Below, in pieces: positions 24,601 through 32,537 of a DNA stretch of 64,000 nucleotides; position 1 is the stretch's first letter; every line of letters starts with the position of its first letter. The DNA comes from Lasioglossum baleicum (taxonomy: Eukaryota > Arthropoda > Insecta > Hymenoptera > Halictidae), in NCBI RefSeq assembly GCF_051020765.1, contig NC_134933.1, positions 9,521,461 to 9,585,460 on the forward strand, given 5' to 3'. A model generated the notes under the pieces. That model made no database searches, was not told the origin of the DNA, and saw only the letters and a program-made list of their open reading frames with translations. The position numbers and the translations under genes were made by a program.

Positions 24601-27060
24601 AGGATCGCTGATTACGATCCCCTTAGCGAGGCCAGACCCAGCCCTTATTCCGCCAGACAAGCCGCTACCACTGTGATCTATACGAGCGACAAGGGACCAG
24701 GTGAGTTCTCGCCGATAACGCGTTGATAGATCCCCAAAATATGGACATCGATCCAAGAAACTTCGACGTCGATCTTCTCAGGACTCTTTGATTTTCTTGA
24801 TGAATATGCCGAATCTTAAATCTAGATTCATCCCTTATATCAGGTTGAATTTTTCCCAGTACTACAAGTTTCATGGAATTTGTTGAAACGAGCCTTTCGA
24901 ACAAAATGAAATTTGTTCGGACATGTTTATCGCGGTAAATGGAACGCCGAGTGAAACAATAGTCGAACGGTGTGTATCATTGCTGGCCCTATTCCAAATA
25001 AAATATGGACATTGGACCAAGAAACTAGGAAGTCGATCTTCTCAGGACTCTTTGATTTTCTTGATGAATATGCCGAATGTTAAATCTTGATTCATCCCTT
25101 ATATCAGGTTGAATTTTTCCCAGTACATACTACAAATTTTATAGAATTCGTTGAAACGAGCCTTTCGAAAACAAAATGGAAATTACCATAGAAGTTAATT
25201 TAATGCGATGTAAAACAAAAAAATAATAAAATTAAATTTGTTCAGACATGTTTATCGCGGTAAATGGAACATCGAGTGAAACAATAGTCGAGCGGTGTGT
25301 ATCGTTGCTGGCCCTATTCCGTGAGTGGCCATATGGGTTGGCCATTGGTTGCGCAACCGGTAGCAGTTAGTTTCAATAGATCGGCTTTTAATTGGATTAG
25401 TTCGAATAGGTGGATACGGTTTGGGTCGCTTCTATTGTAACGTCAATTATATACCTTCTCCCGCGGACAATGCACACCGGGTCTCTCGAACGCCTATCGT
25501 TTGGATGTTGCGTTTCTAATACACGAATGTACATGTGCACACTCTGTTTCATTTCGTTTCGTTTCGTTGCATTCGGTCAGTTCTCTTTTTGTTTTATTTT
25601 CCATTCCTTGTGTATGTGTACAGTTCATATACAGCGACTCCTACTAATATTCGGACGCTCTTAAAAAGACGATAACCTTTTAAATAATGGACAATTGGTT
25701 TGCTACACAACGTGAACAAAATGTTTCAGAAAAATTGCAAGTTTTCGGAATTGCAGAGATAATACTATGCGGGCTTGTATAGAAAATTTAGAAAACGCGT
25801 TTCGTAGATCTGTATCGATTAAACATATTCTGAAAATTCGCAATAAATATTCTGCAATAAATCTAAGGATTCTTAAATTTTTCAATGTCTGTTGATTTTC
25901 TCATTAAACACATACTAAAAAACATAAACCACATAAAAAAGTTGTAAAGCGCAACTATTAGTATTTCCTCTAAAATTCCGAGCAATTGCAATTTTTGAAA
26001 AAATTTCATTTCCAATCACGCAGTAAACTAATTGCTCCAACTTCTCGAGAAAGTTCAAATCGTACAATCCAATATTAAAAAAGTTATCGGTTTTTCGAGA
26101 GCGTCCGAATATTTCAAGAGAGTACATATTTCTGTGGTTAACGGTGGCTGGTCCGGACAGTACAAATTTCTCTCGTTTTCGTGCAAAAGTATCCTTCATA
26201 TTTTCATTAACTTGTTGCGCACTCACCGCTTTCGCGGCGTGTTTGTTCACCGTTTTCGTTGCACAGTACGTACAGGGAACAGTGAGTGGTTCGACACCGT
26301 TTTCGAGCCTGTTAACATGAGATTCTCGGCTGGTTTCACTGTCGGTTGTTGGTTTCCGTGGATGATTATCAACGAGATTATGTTGGTTGATGGGTATGCT
26401 CGGTAAATGATCAAGGAACTCGTTCTAGTGACGAATCCACCAACCAGAAAGATCGGCTCCGTTGCGGACATAGACCCTCTGAACGAGTACTATGGATCGC
26501 TGACGCCCGCCACGAACAACAACCATGTTCCACAACATCAACCGCCGCCACCTCCACCCGCCAACGTCGGGGTAAGTTAACGAACGGGTAAATTTTTCCT
26601 TGTATAACCATTTTCCTATGTTGTCCAGCACATTTGAGCTAGAAAATGTGAGAAATCCAAGTTTCGATTCTGGAGGAGCAATGGTTCAGAAGTTATGAGT
26701 GTTTAAAGTTTAGGCAGCGCTCTCATTTGCCAAAACGCTGTGAATCGCTCAACTTTAAACGCTCGTAACATTTGAACTACTTGATAACGTAGGAAAATGC
26801 AATTGTTACACAAAGAAAAGAGCAGCCTAATATTTTTTATAGAATGATTTGATGGAGTATTAACAAATTCCGTGTTCCAGCGAGTGTACCGAGCGATGTA
26901 CGACTACGAGGCCCAGGACCTTGACGAGGTGAGCTTCTGCGACGGTGATCTGATCGTGAACTGCACGGCCATCGACGAGGGCTGGATGACCGGTCTGGTG
27001 CAGCGCACGGGTCGCCACGGTATGCTGCCAGCGAACTACGTCGAGCCGGCTCAGATCTAA
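564..27060 (+). CDS. Lasp: Lasp (LIM and SH3 domain protein), 5'-partial, five exons
   Basis: Actin-binding scaffold of the nebulin/LASP family, acting at actin filaments, muscle Z-discs and cell adhesions. Joined exons: 564-658, 22152-22423, 24476-24700, 26429-26571, 26881-27060. Intron phases (2,1,1,0) agree at every junction and give about 304 residues plus stop. Domain order in the encoded part: LIM second half (residues 1-35, ligands in HKQC, FKC, QGC and CEAH), two nebulin repeats with SNVKY and SNVAY cores (about 50-110), a linker with the conserved blocks RIADYDPL and RKIGSVADIDP (about 155-230), and SH3 (246-304; MYDYEA, EGWMTG, PANYVE). The LIM start exon with the initiator Met is outside the window on the left. 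The linker is far shorter than the Gln-rich linker I recall for Drosophila Lasp. Tm1 lies convergently downstream. Identity is very secure; the start of the third exon is the only doubtful boundary. Confidence 0.96.
860..1320 (+). repeat. Tandem repeat, about 180-200 bp unit, 2.3 copies
   Basis: The block CAATAAAGTCTATC, CGGTTTTCTTAAAAAAAATT and ACACCCTCCAAAAG repeats near 910 and 1110. The start of the unit (TCAAACATG / TCAAATATATG with GAACAA-CCTGCAAA) is seen three times, near 880, 1078 and 1257. Confidence 0.8.
3078..3730 (+). repeat. Tandem repeat, about 147-bp unit, nearly 5 copies
   Basis: The unit begins ATCAGTGTTGGGGTCTATGA and includes GTAGCTTGAACGTTCATCG and ACGAGCAGTAGGAGAAAATT. 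Starts at 3081, 3228, 3379, 3522 and 3668 give periods of 143-151. The last copy is truncated. Confidence 0.9.
4259..4462 (+). mobile_element. MITE family A, near-complete copy
   Basis: Left terminus GACTGCGGATGTTTATGCG, right terminus CGCATAAA-type GCATAAAAATCCGCAGTC followed by TA. About 200 bp with no coding capacity. The same termini recur across the window, at 11.7-12.5 kb, 18.8, 28.5, 29.7, 38.3, 43.2, 49.3, 55.3 and 59.3 kb. Confidence 0.75.
4385..4818 (+). repeat. Tandem duplication of about 205 bp carrying a MITE A end
   Basis: The segment starting CATCGAATTTTACATTGCAG occurs at 4390 and 4593 and continues through CCGCAGT, GAGGCAAAAT, GAACGAAATAAACAAAT and GTCGTTGATTGAACATCG in both. 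The duplication includes the right terminus of MITE A plus host flank. Confidence 0.85.
5262..5660 (+). repeat. Tandem repeat, about 82-bp unit (locus 1)
   Basis: The unit runs CAGTTAATTTTCTGATACG, AAAATCCCAGAGTT, TTAAAATTCTATAAAAAT, GAGTCTCTTGATTC. About 4.7 copies. A second array of the same unit is at 7137-7480. Confidence 0.9.
6129..6306 (+). mobile_element. TTAA-flanked MITE family D
   Basis: Begins TTAATAAATCCATCACCGGT with the palindrome ACCGGTCAAACGACCGGT and ends GCTCGGTAGGTTTAGTGTTAA. The same two ends recur at 20608-20981 and 33742-33952. TTAA at both borders suggests piggyBac-type insertion. Confidence 0.7.
7137..7480 (+). repeat. Tandem repeat, about 82-bp unit (locus 2)
   Basis: Same unit as the array at 5262 (AAAATCCCAGAGTT, AAAATTCTATAAAAAT, CTTGACTC), about four copies. 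The two arrays are 1.5 kb apart in the same orientation, separated by unrelated sequence and a family D element. Confidence 0.88.
8662..8908 (+). mobile_element. TTAA-flanked MITE family C inside a duplicated host segment
   Basis: TTAA then CACTTTACCTACCGG at the left; CCGGTCGGTAATGTG then TTAA at the right, 247 bp with both TTAAs. Removing the element and one TTAA recreates GTTCTTAATAATCC, which is present uninterrupted at 8508-8525 and near 8970. The TTAA target duplication is therefore visible. No coding capacity. Confidence 0.85.
10319..10865 (+). repeat. Tandem repeat, 194-bp unit, nearly 3 copies
   Basis: Unit landmarks GTTCAGATGTCTTTTTAGAC, CACGGTCTAAATGGACCACT, CTGTAGCGTGGCTT recur at 10319, 10513 and 10707, a constant 194-bp period. 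Confidence 0.92.
11071..11080 (+). promoter_or_regulatory. Perfect MEF2-consensus site (candidate)
   Basis: CTATAAATAG matches the MEF2 consensus YTAWWWWTAR exactly. It lies in non-repetitive Lasp intron. Chance occurrence in AT-rich DNA is quite possible; only its setting in a muscle-related gene raises interest. Confidence 0.25.
11687..12500 (+). repeat. Tandem array of MITE family A, about 172-bp unit, 4.6 copies
   Basis: Repeated landmarks AACAGCCTTTGTAGATCC, CTATCGACTTTTATCTTCT, TTTTACAAATTAAATGC and ATTTTAGGAAAGTG occur about every 172 bp. Each junction puts a right terminus (GCATAAAGATCC) directly against a left terminus (AGACTGCGGATGTTTACGCA), so the unit is a head-to-tail MITE A. 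The last unit ends GTAAAGATCCGCAGTC at 12483-12498. Confidence 0.88.
13030..13545 (+). repeat. Tandem repeat, about 174-bp unit, 3 copies
   Basis: ATGGAAAATAAAATTTTCCA, CTCGGAAGTGTACAAAATTA, GACAAGGCTTAGTACTCTAC and CCTCCCAGTGGGCGTGGCTT recur with starts near 13038, 13214 and 13387. Confidence 0.9.
13800..14120 (+). promoter_or_regulatory. GC-richer, repeat-free island with E-box cluster (candidate enhancer)
   Basis: Within AT-rich intron this stretch is visibly GC-richer and free of the local repeats. It holds CACGTG (13840-13845), the 12-bp palindrome GTGCAGCTGCAC (13919-13930), an adjoining CACCTG (13928-13933) and CAGCTG (14080-14085). Such E-boxes bind bHLH factors including Twist and MyoD types. 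Regulatory function is inferred, not shown. Confidence 0.3.
14584..15256 (+). mobile_element. Large foldback element, family T (Tc1-like end)
   Basis: Arms of roughly 230 bp: the left starts GGACGCTCTAAAAAAGACG and runs through GAGCAATTAGTTTACTACAG; the same sequence appears inverted near 15130-15230. The right end reads, inverted, CAGTAGTGGACAAAAGTTTA, reminiscent of Tc1-type termini. About 670 bp, no transposase frame. Copies or pieces at 350 and 25640. Confidence 0.8.
15296..15657 (+). mobile_element. TTAA-flanked foldback MITE with about 150-bp arms
   Basis: TTAA at 15296-15299 and 15654-15657 enclose arms beginning AGGGGTAAACTTGTTTC (left) and, inverted, CGGGGTAGTCTCGTTTC (right). Both arms contain GATGCGCCTTC, CATTTCTCGA, TAGATAAAAGATC and TCTAGGCCGC. 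The left TTAA is also the terminal TTAA of a family D fragment (15262-15299), so it inserted at that border. Confidence 0.82.
16522..16954 (+). mobile_element. MITE family E
   Basis: Terminal inverted repeats TACAGTCAAGTCGCGATTT (left) and, inverted, TACAGTAAAGTCGCGATTT (right), 433 bp. Related copies: about 35960-36300 (left end worn, interrupted by a hAT-like element) and 45647-46208. They share AACCACTAAATACA, ATTATATCGTG and GAGAGATCGTG. Confidence 0.75.
17500..17766 (+). repeat. Minisatellite, about 31-bp unit, about 8 copies
   Basis: Unit ATCATTTTAGACGCAAGTAA then TTTAAAAA, with variants (TTGGACGC, AGATGCAAT). Starts right after a short open frame ending near 17559 that extends into the first unit and is not considered real. 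Confidence 0.88.
18328..18690 (+). repeat. Direct repeat of about 220 bp
   Basis: CCAATCGAAA, TGCAGCTAATC, TTTTTACACTGATCT, ATTCGA-ATCTGA and CAGAATTTTATGCAT occur in the same order near 18353-18485 and 18568-18690. A third piece (GATTTTAAAGTGGCAATTTT) reappears at 19095 beyond the nested MITEs, as if they had split the array. Confidence 0.75.
18685..19084 (+). mobile_element. MITE family C with MITE A nested inside
   Basis: Outer ends: ACACTTAATCTACCGGAA at the left and GCCGGTGGATAATGTGTTAA at the right, homologous to the element at 8662. Its body is interrupted at about 18786-18964 by a MITE A copy (GTAGATGAATTTTAAG, TAGTAGCCTTTTTATATCTG, GCATAAAGATCTGCAGTC) that has lost its left terminus. 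Confidence 0.72.
19775..20040 (+). repeat. Short tandem array, about 5 copies
   Basis: Unit GACTTGATTTTTGTGTGATT, GTTGGAGAAATGAATTTTTA, TATGTCGATGGCAAAATG, with one shorter copy. Periods vary between about 50 and 60 bp. Confidence 0.85.
20608..20981 (+). mobile_element. Two family D MITEs, one nested in the other at TTAA
   Basis: The outer element runs from TAACACTAAACCACTGCCG at 20608 to GTAAGTTTAGTGTTAA at 20981. The inner one (20762-20945) is in opposite orientation, beginning CGCTAAACCTACCGAGCACT and ending ATGGTAGGTTTAGTG, flanked by TTAA at 20758-20761 and 20946-20949. Deleting inner plus one TTAA restores AAAACATTTTAATCGCT, matching the uninterrupted copy near 33930. Confidence 0.85.
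21709..22087 (+). repeat. Direct duplication ending 64 bp before the nebulin exon
   Basis: About 140 bp (TGGTTCTTTACGTATAATAA, GGTGCAAGAAGTTGGAACCA, CACCTAACAATTTTCTTGAA, AATGTTTCTATTTTCCCATA) occurs at 21709-21855 and 21951-22087. Neither copy contains coding sequence. Confidence 0.9.
22152..22423 (+). CDS. Lasp: Lasp exon: two nebulin repeats
   Basis: The acceptor is TTGCAG at 22146-22151 and the donor GTGAGT at 22424-22429. The exon completes the split Ala codon, then reads HIPKAKATTMAETPELKRIA. Two actin-binding nebulin modules follow, with the cores SNVKYHAEFEKAKGKF and SNVAYHGELQKKA. The exon is markedly GC-rich with G/C-ending codons, unlike the AT-rich intron on both sides. An open frame that runs on into CT-rich intron sequence after 22423 is only read-through. 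Confidence 0.96.
22933..23130 (+). mobile_element. hAT-like MITE with 8-bp target duplication
   Basis: Termini CAGTGGCGCATCCAGGGGG and CATCCTGGGTGCGCCACTG are inverted repeats of the widespread CAGTGGCG hAT type. Flanks GTAAGTGC (22925-22932) and GTAAGGGC (23131-23138) differ by one base, fitting an 8-bp duplication. 198 bp, non-coding. Confidence 0.88.
24190..24345 (+). mobile_element. Family F element with internal minisatellite
   Basis: Ends GTTTTGCACTCCGAATTCAA and, inverted at the right, TTTTGCACTCCGAACTCAC. The centre is a variable run of GGGTGAAATTGATTTGC-type units. Related elements at 32648-33027 and 39148-39555. Confidence 0.65.
24476..24700 (+). CDS. Lasp: Lasp exon: linker with ADYDPL motif
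   Basis: It reads EYVEYTDGTITPTTGV, a Pro/Ala/Ser-rich stretch, then GRIADYDPLSEARPSPY and ends in TSDKGP. The ADYDPL block matches the linker I recall from Drosophila Lasp. The donor is GTGAGT at 24701. The 5' boundary is ambiguous: a CAG acceptor ending at 24475 (used here) and a TAG acceptor ending at 24496 both preserve phase 1 and differ by seven codons. The linker is expected to be disordered and to space the nebulin and SH3 modules. Confidence 0.85.
24731..25325 (+). repeat. Tandem duplication, about 270- and 320-bp copies
   Basis: AATATGGACAT, GTCGATCTTCTCAGGACTCT, TTCTTGATGAATATGCCGAA, TATCAGGTTGAATTTTTCCC and ATTGCTGGCCCTATTCC occur once in each half. The second copy carries about 50 extra bases after CGAAAACAAAATGGA. 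Confidence 0.9.
25640..26116 (+). mobile_element. Foldback family T, second copy
   Basis: Left CTAATATTCGGACGCTCTTA, right GAGAGCGTCCGAATATTTCA; the arms include GACGATAAC and AATTGCAAGTTTTCGGAATT / AATTCCGAGCAATTGCAATT. About 475 bp, shorter and more diverged than the 14584 copy. Confidence 0.78.
26429..26571 (+). CDS. Lasp: Lasp exon: linker with RKIGSVADIDP and polyproline
   Basis: The acceptor is TTCTAG ending at 26428 and the donor GTAAGT at 26572. It reads TNPPTRKIGSVADIDPLNEY, a YGSLTPATNNN block and a run of six prolines before PANVG. The IGSV-DIDP and YGSLT blocks recur in the Drosophila protein as I remember it. The proline run just before the SH3 exon is a possible intra- or intermolecular SH3 or profilin-type ligand (inference). 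Phases 1 in and 0 out agree with the neighbours. Confidence 0.92.
26572..26880 (+). other. Lasp: Lasp intron before the SH3 exon, with a foldback
   Basis: Between about 26680 and 26790 the arms GTTCAGAAGTTATGAGTGTT and, inverted, GTTCAAATGTTACGAGCGTT (then TAAAGTT in both) can pair. It resembles the arm of the hairpin at 63340 (GAGCTATGGTCGCTT). Nothing else recognised. Confidence 0.6.
26881..27060 (+). CDS. Lasp: Lasp last coding exon: SH3 domain and stop
   Basis: The acceptor is TTCCAG ending at 26880, phase 0. It encodes 59 residues beginning RVYRAMYDYEAQDLDEVSF and ending MLPANYVEPAQI, then TAA at 27058-27060. The ALYDY-type motif, the EGWM tryptophan of the ligand groove, and PANYVE are all present, so the SH3 looks functional. 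The domain recruits proline-rich partners such as zyxin or palladin in characterised LASP proteins (family knowledge). Confidence 0.97.
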   Translation, partial: RVYRAMYDYEAQDLDEVSFCDGDLIVNCTAIDEGWMTGLVQRTGRHGMLPANYVEPAQI

Positions 27061-27354
27061 ACGAATCAAAGAAGGAAAATCATCCTTCGAGTGTTACGTG
27101 TCCTCATCAACAAAAGAAGAGCAACAAAAGAAAAATGAAACCCGAGCGAACGACAAAAGTGGCGCGCGCGTGAACCGCGCATAGACGGACAGTGAACAGG
27201 GTGCACAGGGTGAAGGCTCTGCCAAAAGGAAGACGATGATCAGAAAAGACGACGGAAGCCGCGCGCCGATCGACGCGTCTTCCTTCCCGTTGCTCGACGA
27301 TCGCTCGAATCTCCGCGATCGCGGTCGCCTAACTGCGTTTTCAGGCGCGGGACT

Positions 27355-27955
27355 CGCAGGGATCTCCTCGCGAAAAGATTCACGACCGATAAATCTGCGA
27401 ATTAAATGGTACCAGAGATCTTTACGCGAGAAGATCCATAACCGAGAGATCTGCGAAACCAATATTTCTGGACCAGTCGCAGAGATCTCGCGTGACAGAT
27501 CCAAAGCCGAGAGATCTGCGAATTGAATAGACCTAGACCGGTTGCGGAGATCTCTTCGCGGAAATATCTGTAATTTAGAGATCTGCGAAAAGAGGTCTGC
27601 GATTTAAATCGTACCAAACCATTGTAAAGATCTCGTCGCGGGAATATTTACAATTCAGAGGTGTGCGAATTAAATAGTATGAAACCAGTCGCAGGGATTT
27701 CTTCGCGAAGAGATCCAAAACCGAGAGATCTGCGAACTCAATAGTTCTAGACCAGTCGCAGAGACCTCTCGCGTGACAGATCTAAAGCCGAGAGATCTGC
27801 GAATTGAATAGTCCTAGACCGGTTGCAGAGATCTCTTCGCGAAAAGACCCACGATTCAGAATTCTGCGAACAGAGGTTTGCGAATTAAATGGTGTAAGAC
27901 TGGTTGTAGAGATCTCTTCACGTGAAGATCCAAAGCTGAGAGATCTGCGAATTCA
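27355..27955 (+). repeat. Tandem array, 60-70-bp unit, about 9 copies, in the presumed Lasp 3' UTR
   Basis: Units share CCGAGAGATCTGCGAATT, TAGACCGGTTGCAGAGATCT and CTTCGCGAAAAGATCC. Two unit types alternate (one with ACCAGTCGCAGAGATC, one with GAGGTTTGCGAATTAAAT), giving a higher-order pattern: the three-unit block at 27440-27560 reappears at 27715-27850. It begins 295 bp after the stop codon. Confidence 0.85.
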
Positions 27956-28486
27956 GTCCCAGATCGATGAATCGAGAACCTGGGTTGTCTCGATCCATCC
28001 CGTCCGTTGTTTTAATTCGAAATCGTCGATCTTCATTTTTGGAGAGTGTTTTGAAGGACTCGGGGATCGAAACTGTTTCATCGCGATACAAAGAATCGAT
28101 CGTTCTCCAGTACTCTTTCTCTCTTTCTCTGGGCAACCGAGTGCTCGCATTCAAGTCGCCGATTGGGGGAGCTATTCCACGTATGGGACCAATTACGCAT
28201 TCGCCTGAAACACCTCGGAAAAGTGCCTTCCACGAACTACACGAGGAACCAGACGAAACACCATTGTTTTTATTGTAGCCGCTACTCATTGCGAGCTTTG
28301 TTGAGATCATTCCGCTGCTTCGAGGATTCTACTCTTTTTATCTGTTTTTCTTTTATCCTACACCGTTGTTGTCGTTCTGGTCCCGTTTCGATTTTTCAAC
28401 CCTCCAGCGAACTTCTGAAAATGAATTTGGAAGGCTAACTCATTTAAAATTGTTTTTACCTTGATTTTTAGTATTTTTCTACAGGG

Positions 28487-28665
28487 AGACTGCGGATCTT
28501 TATGCACAATAAAAATGTTCTGCATTGATTGCGGTAAGCAGGAATAAAATCAAAATTGATTTCGTCCCTTAATGACTTTGTTACACTAAAAACAACATCA
28601 CGATATTCTTAAATTTTTCACTCAACCAAAATTTCTTCATAAATGCATAAAGATCCGCAGTGTAG
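28487..28665 (+). mobile_element. MITE family A copy
   Basis: Termini AGACTGCGGATCTTTATGCA and TGCATAAAGATCCGCAGTGT form perfect or near-perfect inverted repeats; 179 bp. It carries two AATAAA motifs that could serve as Lasp poly(A) signals. Confidence 0.85.
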
Positions 28666-29718
28666 TTATTAGCAGTTCGAACGAAAATGTTTTTATCAGA
28701 TGTAGTATGGTTTCAAGAGAGTTGTACGTGATTATAGGGAAGTTTTTGTCAATTCCTTCTTTTCATGACTTGTCAAGGTCACCTTCAAGGTTTTACAAAT
28801 ACTCCTGTAATGTTTTAAAGCCTATCTGCTAGATGATTTCAAAATTGCATACTGTATCGATGTGTATAGTTCGCTCAAGGGTTAAGAACACGAAATCGCG
28901 AGACGGACGCAGAATTTCTTACGCGCATAGATATCGTCGATGATCCTCGATGATTTTCGCCCATCAGTCTCTGTCCATTGTCGTGGGAACGTTGCCAATT
29001 GTTCGTGAACCGTCCACGGAATATTGTTAACGTTCAAACAATTATTATTTATCGGAGGGACCGACAATATTCGAACGTGTCAACTTTTTAACAAGGAAAT
29101 GGCGCAGGCTGCGCTGCGTCGCACCGTTCATTGTGATCGAGAAGGAACGAATGTGCCTTATATACGTAGATCCCTAACTAGAAACGATCCAGGATTTATC
29201 CAGATCGAATGAGGAAAGAAACGCATCCGTTTGTTGATTATATGTGGCCCGCGAGTGTAAAAACCTGTATCATCGTTCTTTCTATTCTTTCTCTTTCTAC
29301 TTGTCCCGAATTCTCTCTCTTTTTACATAGGACTATATTTTTTGAAAGTGAAATCTAGTTAGGTTAACGAAATAAGCTTGTTATGTGAGCTTGTTAAATG
29401 ATGTTATTGTTGATACGAGAGTTGTTTCGTTACAATTTTTGCCTGTTCGACGACGAACTACGGAGGAAAGTAACGACCGTTGGAAACTTGATTACCGCTG
29501 TTCTGATTAATTAATTAACGACATTAACCAGCATTTACCTTAATAGCTGTGCAGTTTTATCACGCGAGGTACGCTTCTTCGGCTTTCTAAAATCGTTTCG
29601 GCTCTGGATAGAGATATTGGAGATACAGTGTCCTGTTTTTCGGATACTTTCACTGTGATCTGTTCGATTTAACTTGCTATTGTTCGGGGCAAAGCAATTT
29701 CGCACACCCTGAATAAGT

Positions 29719-30029
29719 GGACTGCGGCTTTTTATGCGTTTGCGATAAAAATCGGTCTAATTTCTGATAGTAAAGAAATTTGAAGAATTTAATTCAATTG
29801 AAATATACTCTACTACTTTTATACTACTACTTCACTACTTTTATTTAAATTTAAATATATTACAAAATAATTGAATTTAAATATACTACAAAATAATTGA
29901 ATTTAAATATACTACCATATTATTTTCAACCCATGAAACATATTCGACACGAAACTAAATATTTATTTCATCCCAGCTTGTTGCAATTCAGGTAGAAAGT
30001 TTTTCTTCTGCATAAAGATCCGCAGTCTA
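29719..30029 (+). mobile_element. MITE family A copy with internal AT minisatellite
   Basis: Ends GGACTGCGGCTTTTTATGCG and GCATAAAGATCCGCAGTCTA. Between them an AT-rich unit (GAATTTAAATATACTACAAA) repeats about three times at 29830-29915, lengthening the element to 311 bp. Confidence 0.78.
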
Positions 30030-31416
30030 TCCATCAGATTCTTTTGAAGATTAAGTCACGATCATTGTTGTCATCGTATGTGCCTTAATTTTATACGAAC
30101 AACGTGTTTAAAATATTGTTATTAAAAATATTTGGACGTTGATGAACGATAATTCAAATAAACTATAAAAATGTTAGACTTGACGACGACGCTTGACCTA
30201 GCATTGAAATCACCGGAGCTCATGCTAACAGATGACGCCATCTTGATGGTGGCGAACAATGTCTACAGGAAATTCTGCAACGAAATTTTACGTTTGCATA
30301 TTGTTCGAACAAAAACGGAAGAACTGAATGATATAAATAAATTTAACTTTATACAACTTGATATAAATAAATTTACATAGTAAATTATGTGATAAATGAT
30401 CTGTAAATTATTTTGTACAATTTCTTATTCGAACAAAAAACAGAGCCGAAAGGATTCGATCGCTTTCTGGAACAAGTTTCCGCATAATAGGATCCAGATT
30501 AAATATTAAATACGAGAGCGATCTCCGCGATGGTCTCGATCTTCATAGAATAGTTTTCTACTCGCCTAACGTCCAGTTGATGTACAGATAATAATTGTAA
30601 AAGATCGAGGAGCGTCCTTCGTCAACGAAGAGTTTCCTACCGCCATCGTGGAGATTCTTTCTTTCTTCTTTCTCTTCTTTCCTAAACTGACTGTTTCAAG
30701 TTTCTCTATGAAAATTCGCCAGCCCTCGAGAAACGTTAATCGCATGGATTTCTTACCTGAGAATAGGAGGTTTTAGATAAAATTGTAAAACGACCAGAGA
30801 AATGGATCGGATGATCAGCAAATGTTGTTAAACGAGCGCATTCATGGGACCGTCGTTCGATACTTCGTGATACAGCGAGCAGAGACAGAGAGATATATGT
30901 ATTCATATTTTTGGAAACGTGTTAGCGATACTTTCCTTTTTCTTTCTTTTTTGTAATTAATAGAACGCCGACGAGACGGTCTACGATTATGATTGAGAAA
31001 CATACAGAAATATATATATAGATATATATATTAGTGTTGTTTAAAGCAGATAATATTATATTATGAAACGAGATCATAAACAATGAATATGTTATGTAAA
31101 CGTGTCGACACTCATTATCGATCTCACATCCTTCCCGATTTTATCCATTCGAACATTCGAACATTGTTTTTATGTATAATTAAACAGAAAAGTCTACCCA
31201 GTAAGCAAAATGCTCGGTTTTGGGCGGGCAGATGGAAGAAGCTCAGTCCTGGATTCTGCCGTACATACACGTGTATTACAACATTCGTGGAGCTTGCATA
31301 AATATCTGTAAATAATTTCTAACCGTAATACTTTCAGTAAATTCTGCCAGAAATTAATTGGTTATTTTTCATTCCCTGACACATTATATTTACATTTATT
31401 GATGAAAAATCAAGAG

Positions 31417-31763
31417 TATTGGATATTCATTACAGCAGCAAATGATTCCTGCCGCTAGCCCCATAAGACGCAATGCAAATTCCGGCACGAATTATTTGCT
31501 CTTCCTAAACGTCCGTACAGCGCTATTTCATGCAGCGGCAAAACGCTCAAACTGTTAGCCAAATGTTACCGACAGAGTCGATAACAGCGCCATCTTGCGG
31601 TAGATTCGGAACTAAATTTGGCTAACAGTTTGAGCGTTTTGCCGCTGCATGAAATGGCGCTGTACGGACGTTTAGGAAGAGCAAATAATTCGTGCCGGAA
31701 TTAACATTGCGTCTTATGGGAAAAGCGGCACGAATCATTTGCTGCTGTAATGAATATCCAATA
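31417..31763 (+). mobile_element. Long palindrome (foldback element), arms about 148 bp
   Basis: The left arm 31417-31564 begins TATTGGATATTCATTACAGC and ends GCTCAAACTGTTAGCCAAAT; the right arm 31616-31763 is its reverse complement with only scattered mismatches (for example GCTAGCC versus GCTTTTC). Loop of 51 bp. No frame of note. A worn MITE A right end follows (31791-31856). Confidence 0.9.
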
Positions 31764-32537
31764 TTTTTCATTTTGCATGAATAAATTATCTTTTTTGTTT
31801 ACAGTTCTAAATTACACCTACTCATTTTTGCTATAAATGCATAAAATCCACTGTCTAATAATTTAACATAAAGGTGTATGTACAGCTGGCAAATTTTTAA
31901 TAATTGAAATGATACTTTTTGGAACAGGAGAATCTTTTTAAACATTATTGCGTGAAATCAGGCTCTGAACAATGACAATGCAAAATGTTAGGGAATAGAA
32001 GAAGAAGCAGCACACCGAATGAGCACTTCGCAACGCAGCAGAAACAGCAATGGACAGGATCAGCATTCAGGTATAAAAAATGCAGATTTATTGAAAGTGA
32101 TATAAGTACAGTATAGACGGGTTAATGTTGTATAAAACTGAAGTCGCAGCGATCGGTGCGCGTTTTCGACTCCGAGCTGCGTGGAACAGATTTGGGCAAA
32201 GAAACGAATGTTTCCCACGATTAGTTTCATCTAATGAACAATCAAAAGAAGCGAAAGATTACAAAATCCGAGATGCCCAATTCTGTTGCACAGCTGGTCG
32301 CGATTAGCAATCGTCGGTGACGCGTCTGGATATCGAAAAATTCAGCTAACAAGAAATCTAAAGTGAAAACTCTCATTTTAATTCCGCCATATCAATTTGT
32401 AATAAAGCAACCTAGAAATCAACGCCTCGATCGATAGACAACAGAATCTGAAGCATTCAAAAATTTTTCTTCGCGAAATATAATGTTTTGGCGACATGAA
32501 GCAAGCGTGGAACGACGACACGTGCATGATCGAAAGA

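Larger units (their letters stand above)
24701..26428 (+). other. Lasp: Lasp intron between the two linker exons
   Basis: Holds a tandem duplication (24731-25325) and a family T foldback (25640-26116). The remaining parts show nothing recognisable. Confidence 0.8.

Noticed and set aside
30171..30380. Short frame MLDLTTTLDLALKSPELM after ATAAAC and TATAAAA motifs
   Set aside because: A 69-codon frame that looks mildly protein-like at its start but turns AT-driven; no family recognised and no supporting signals.
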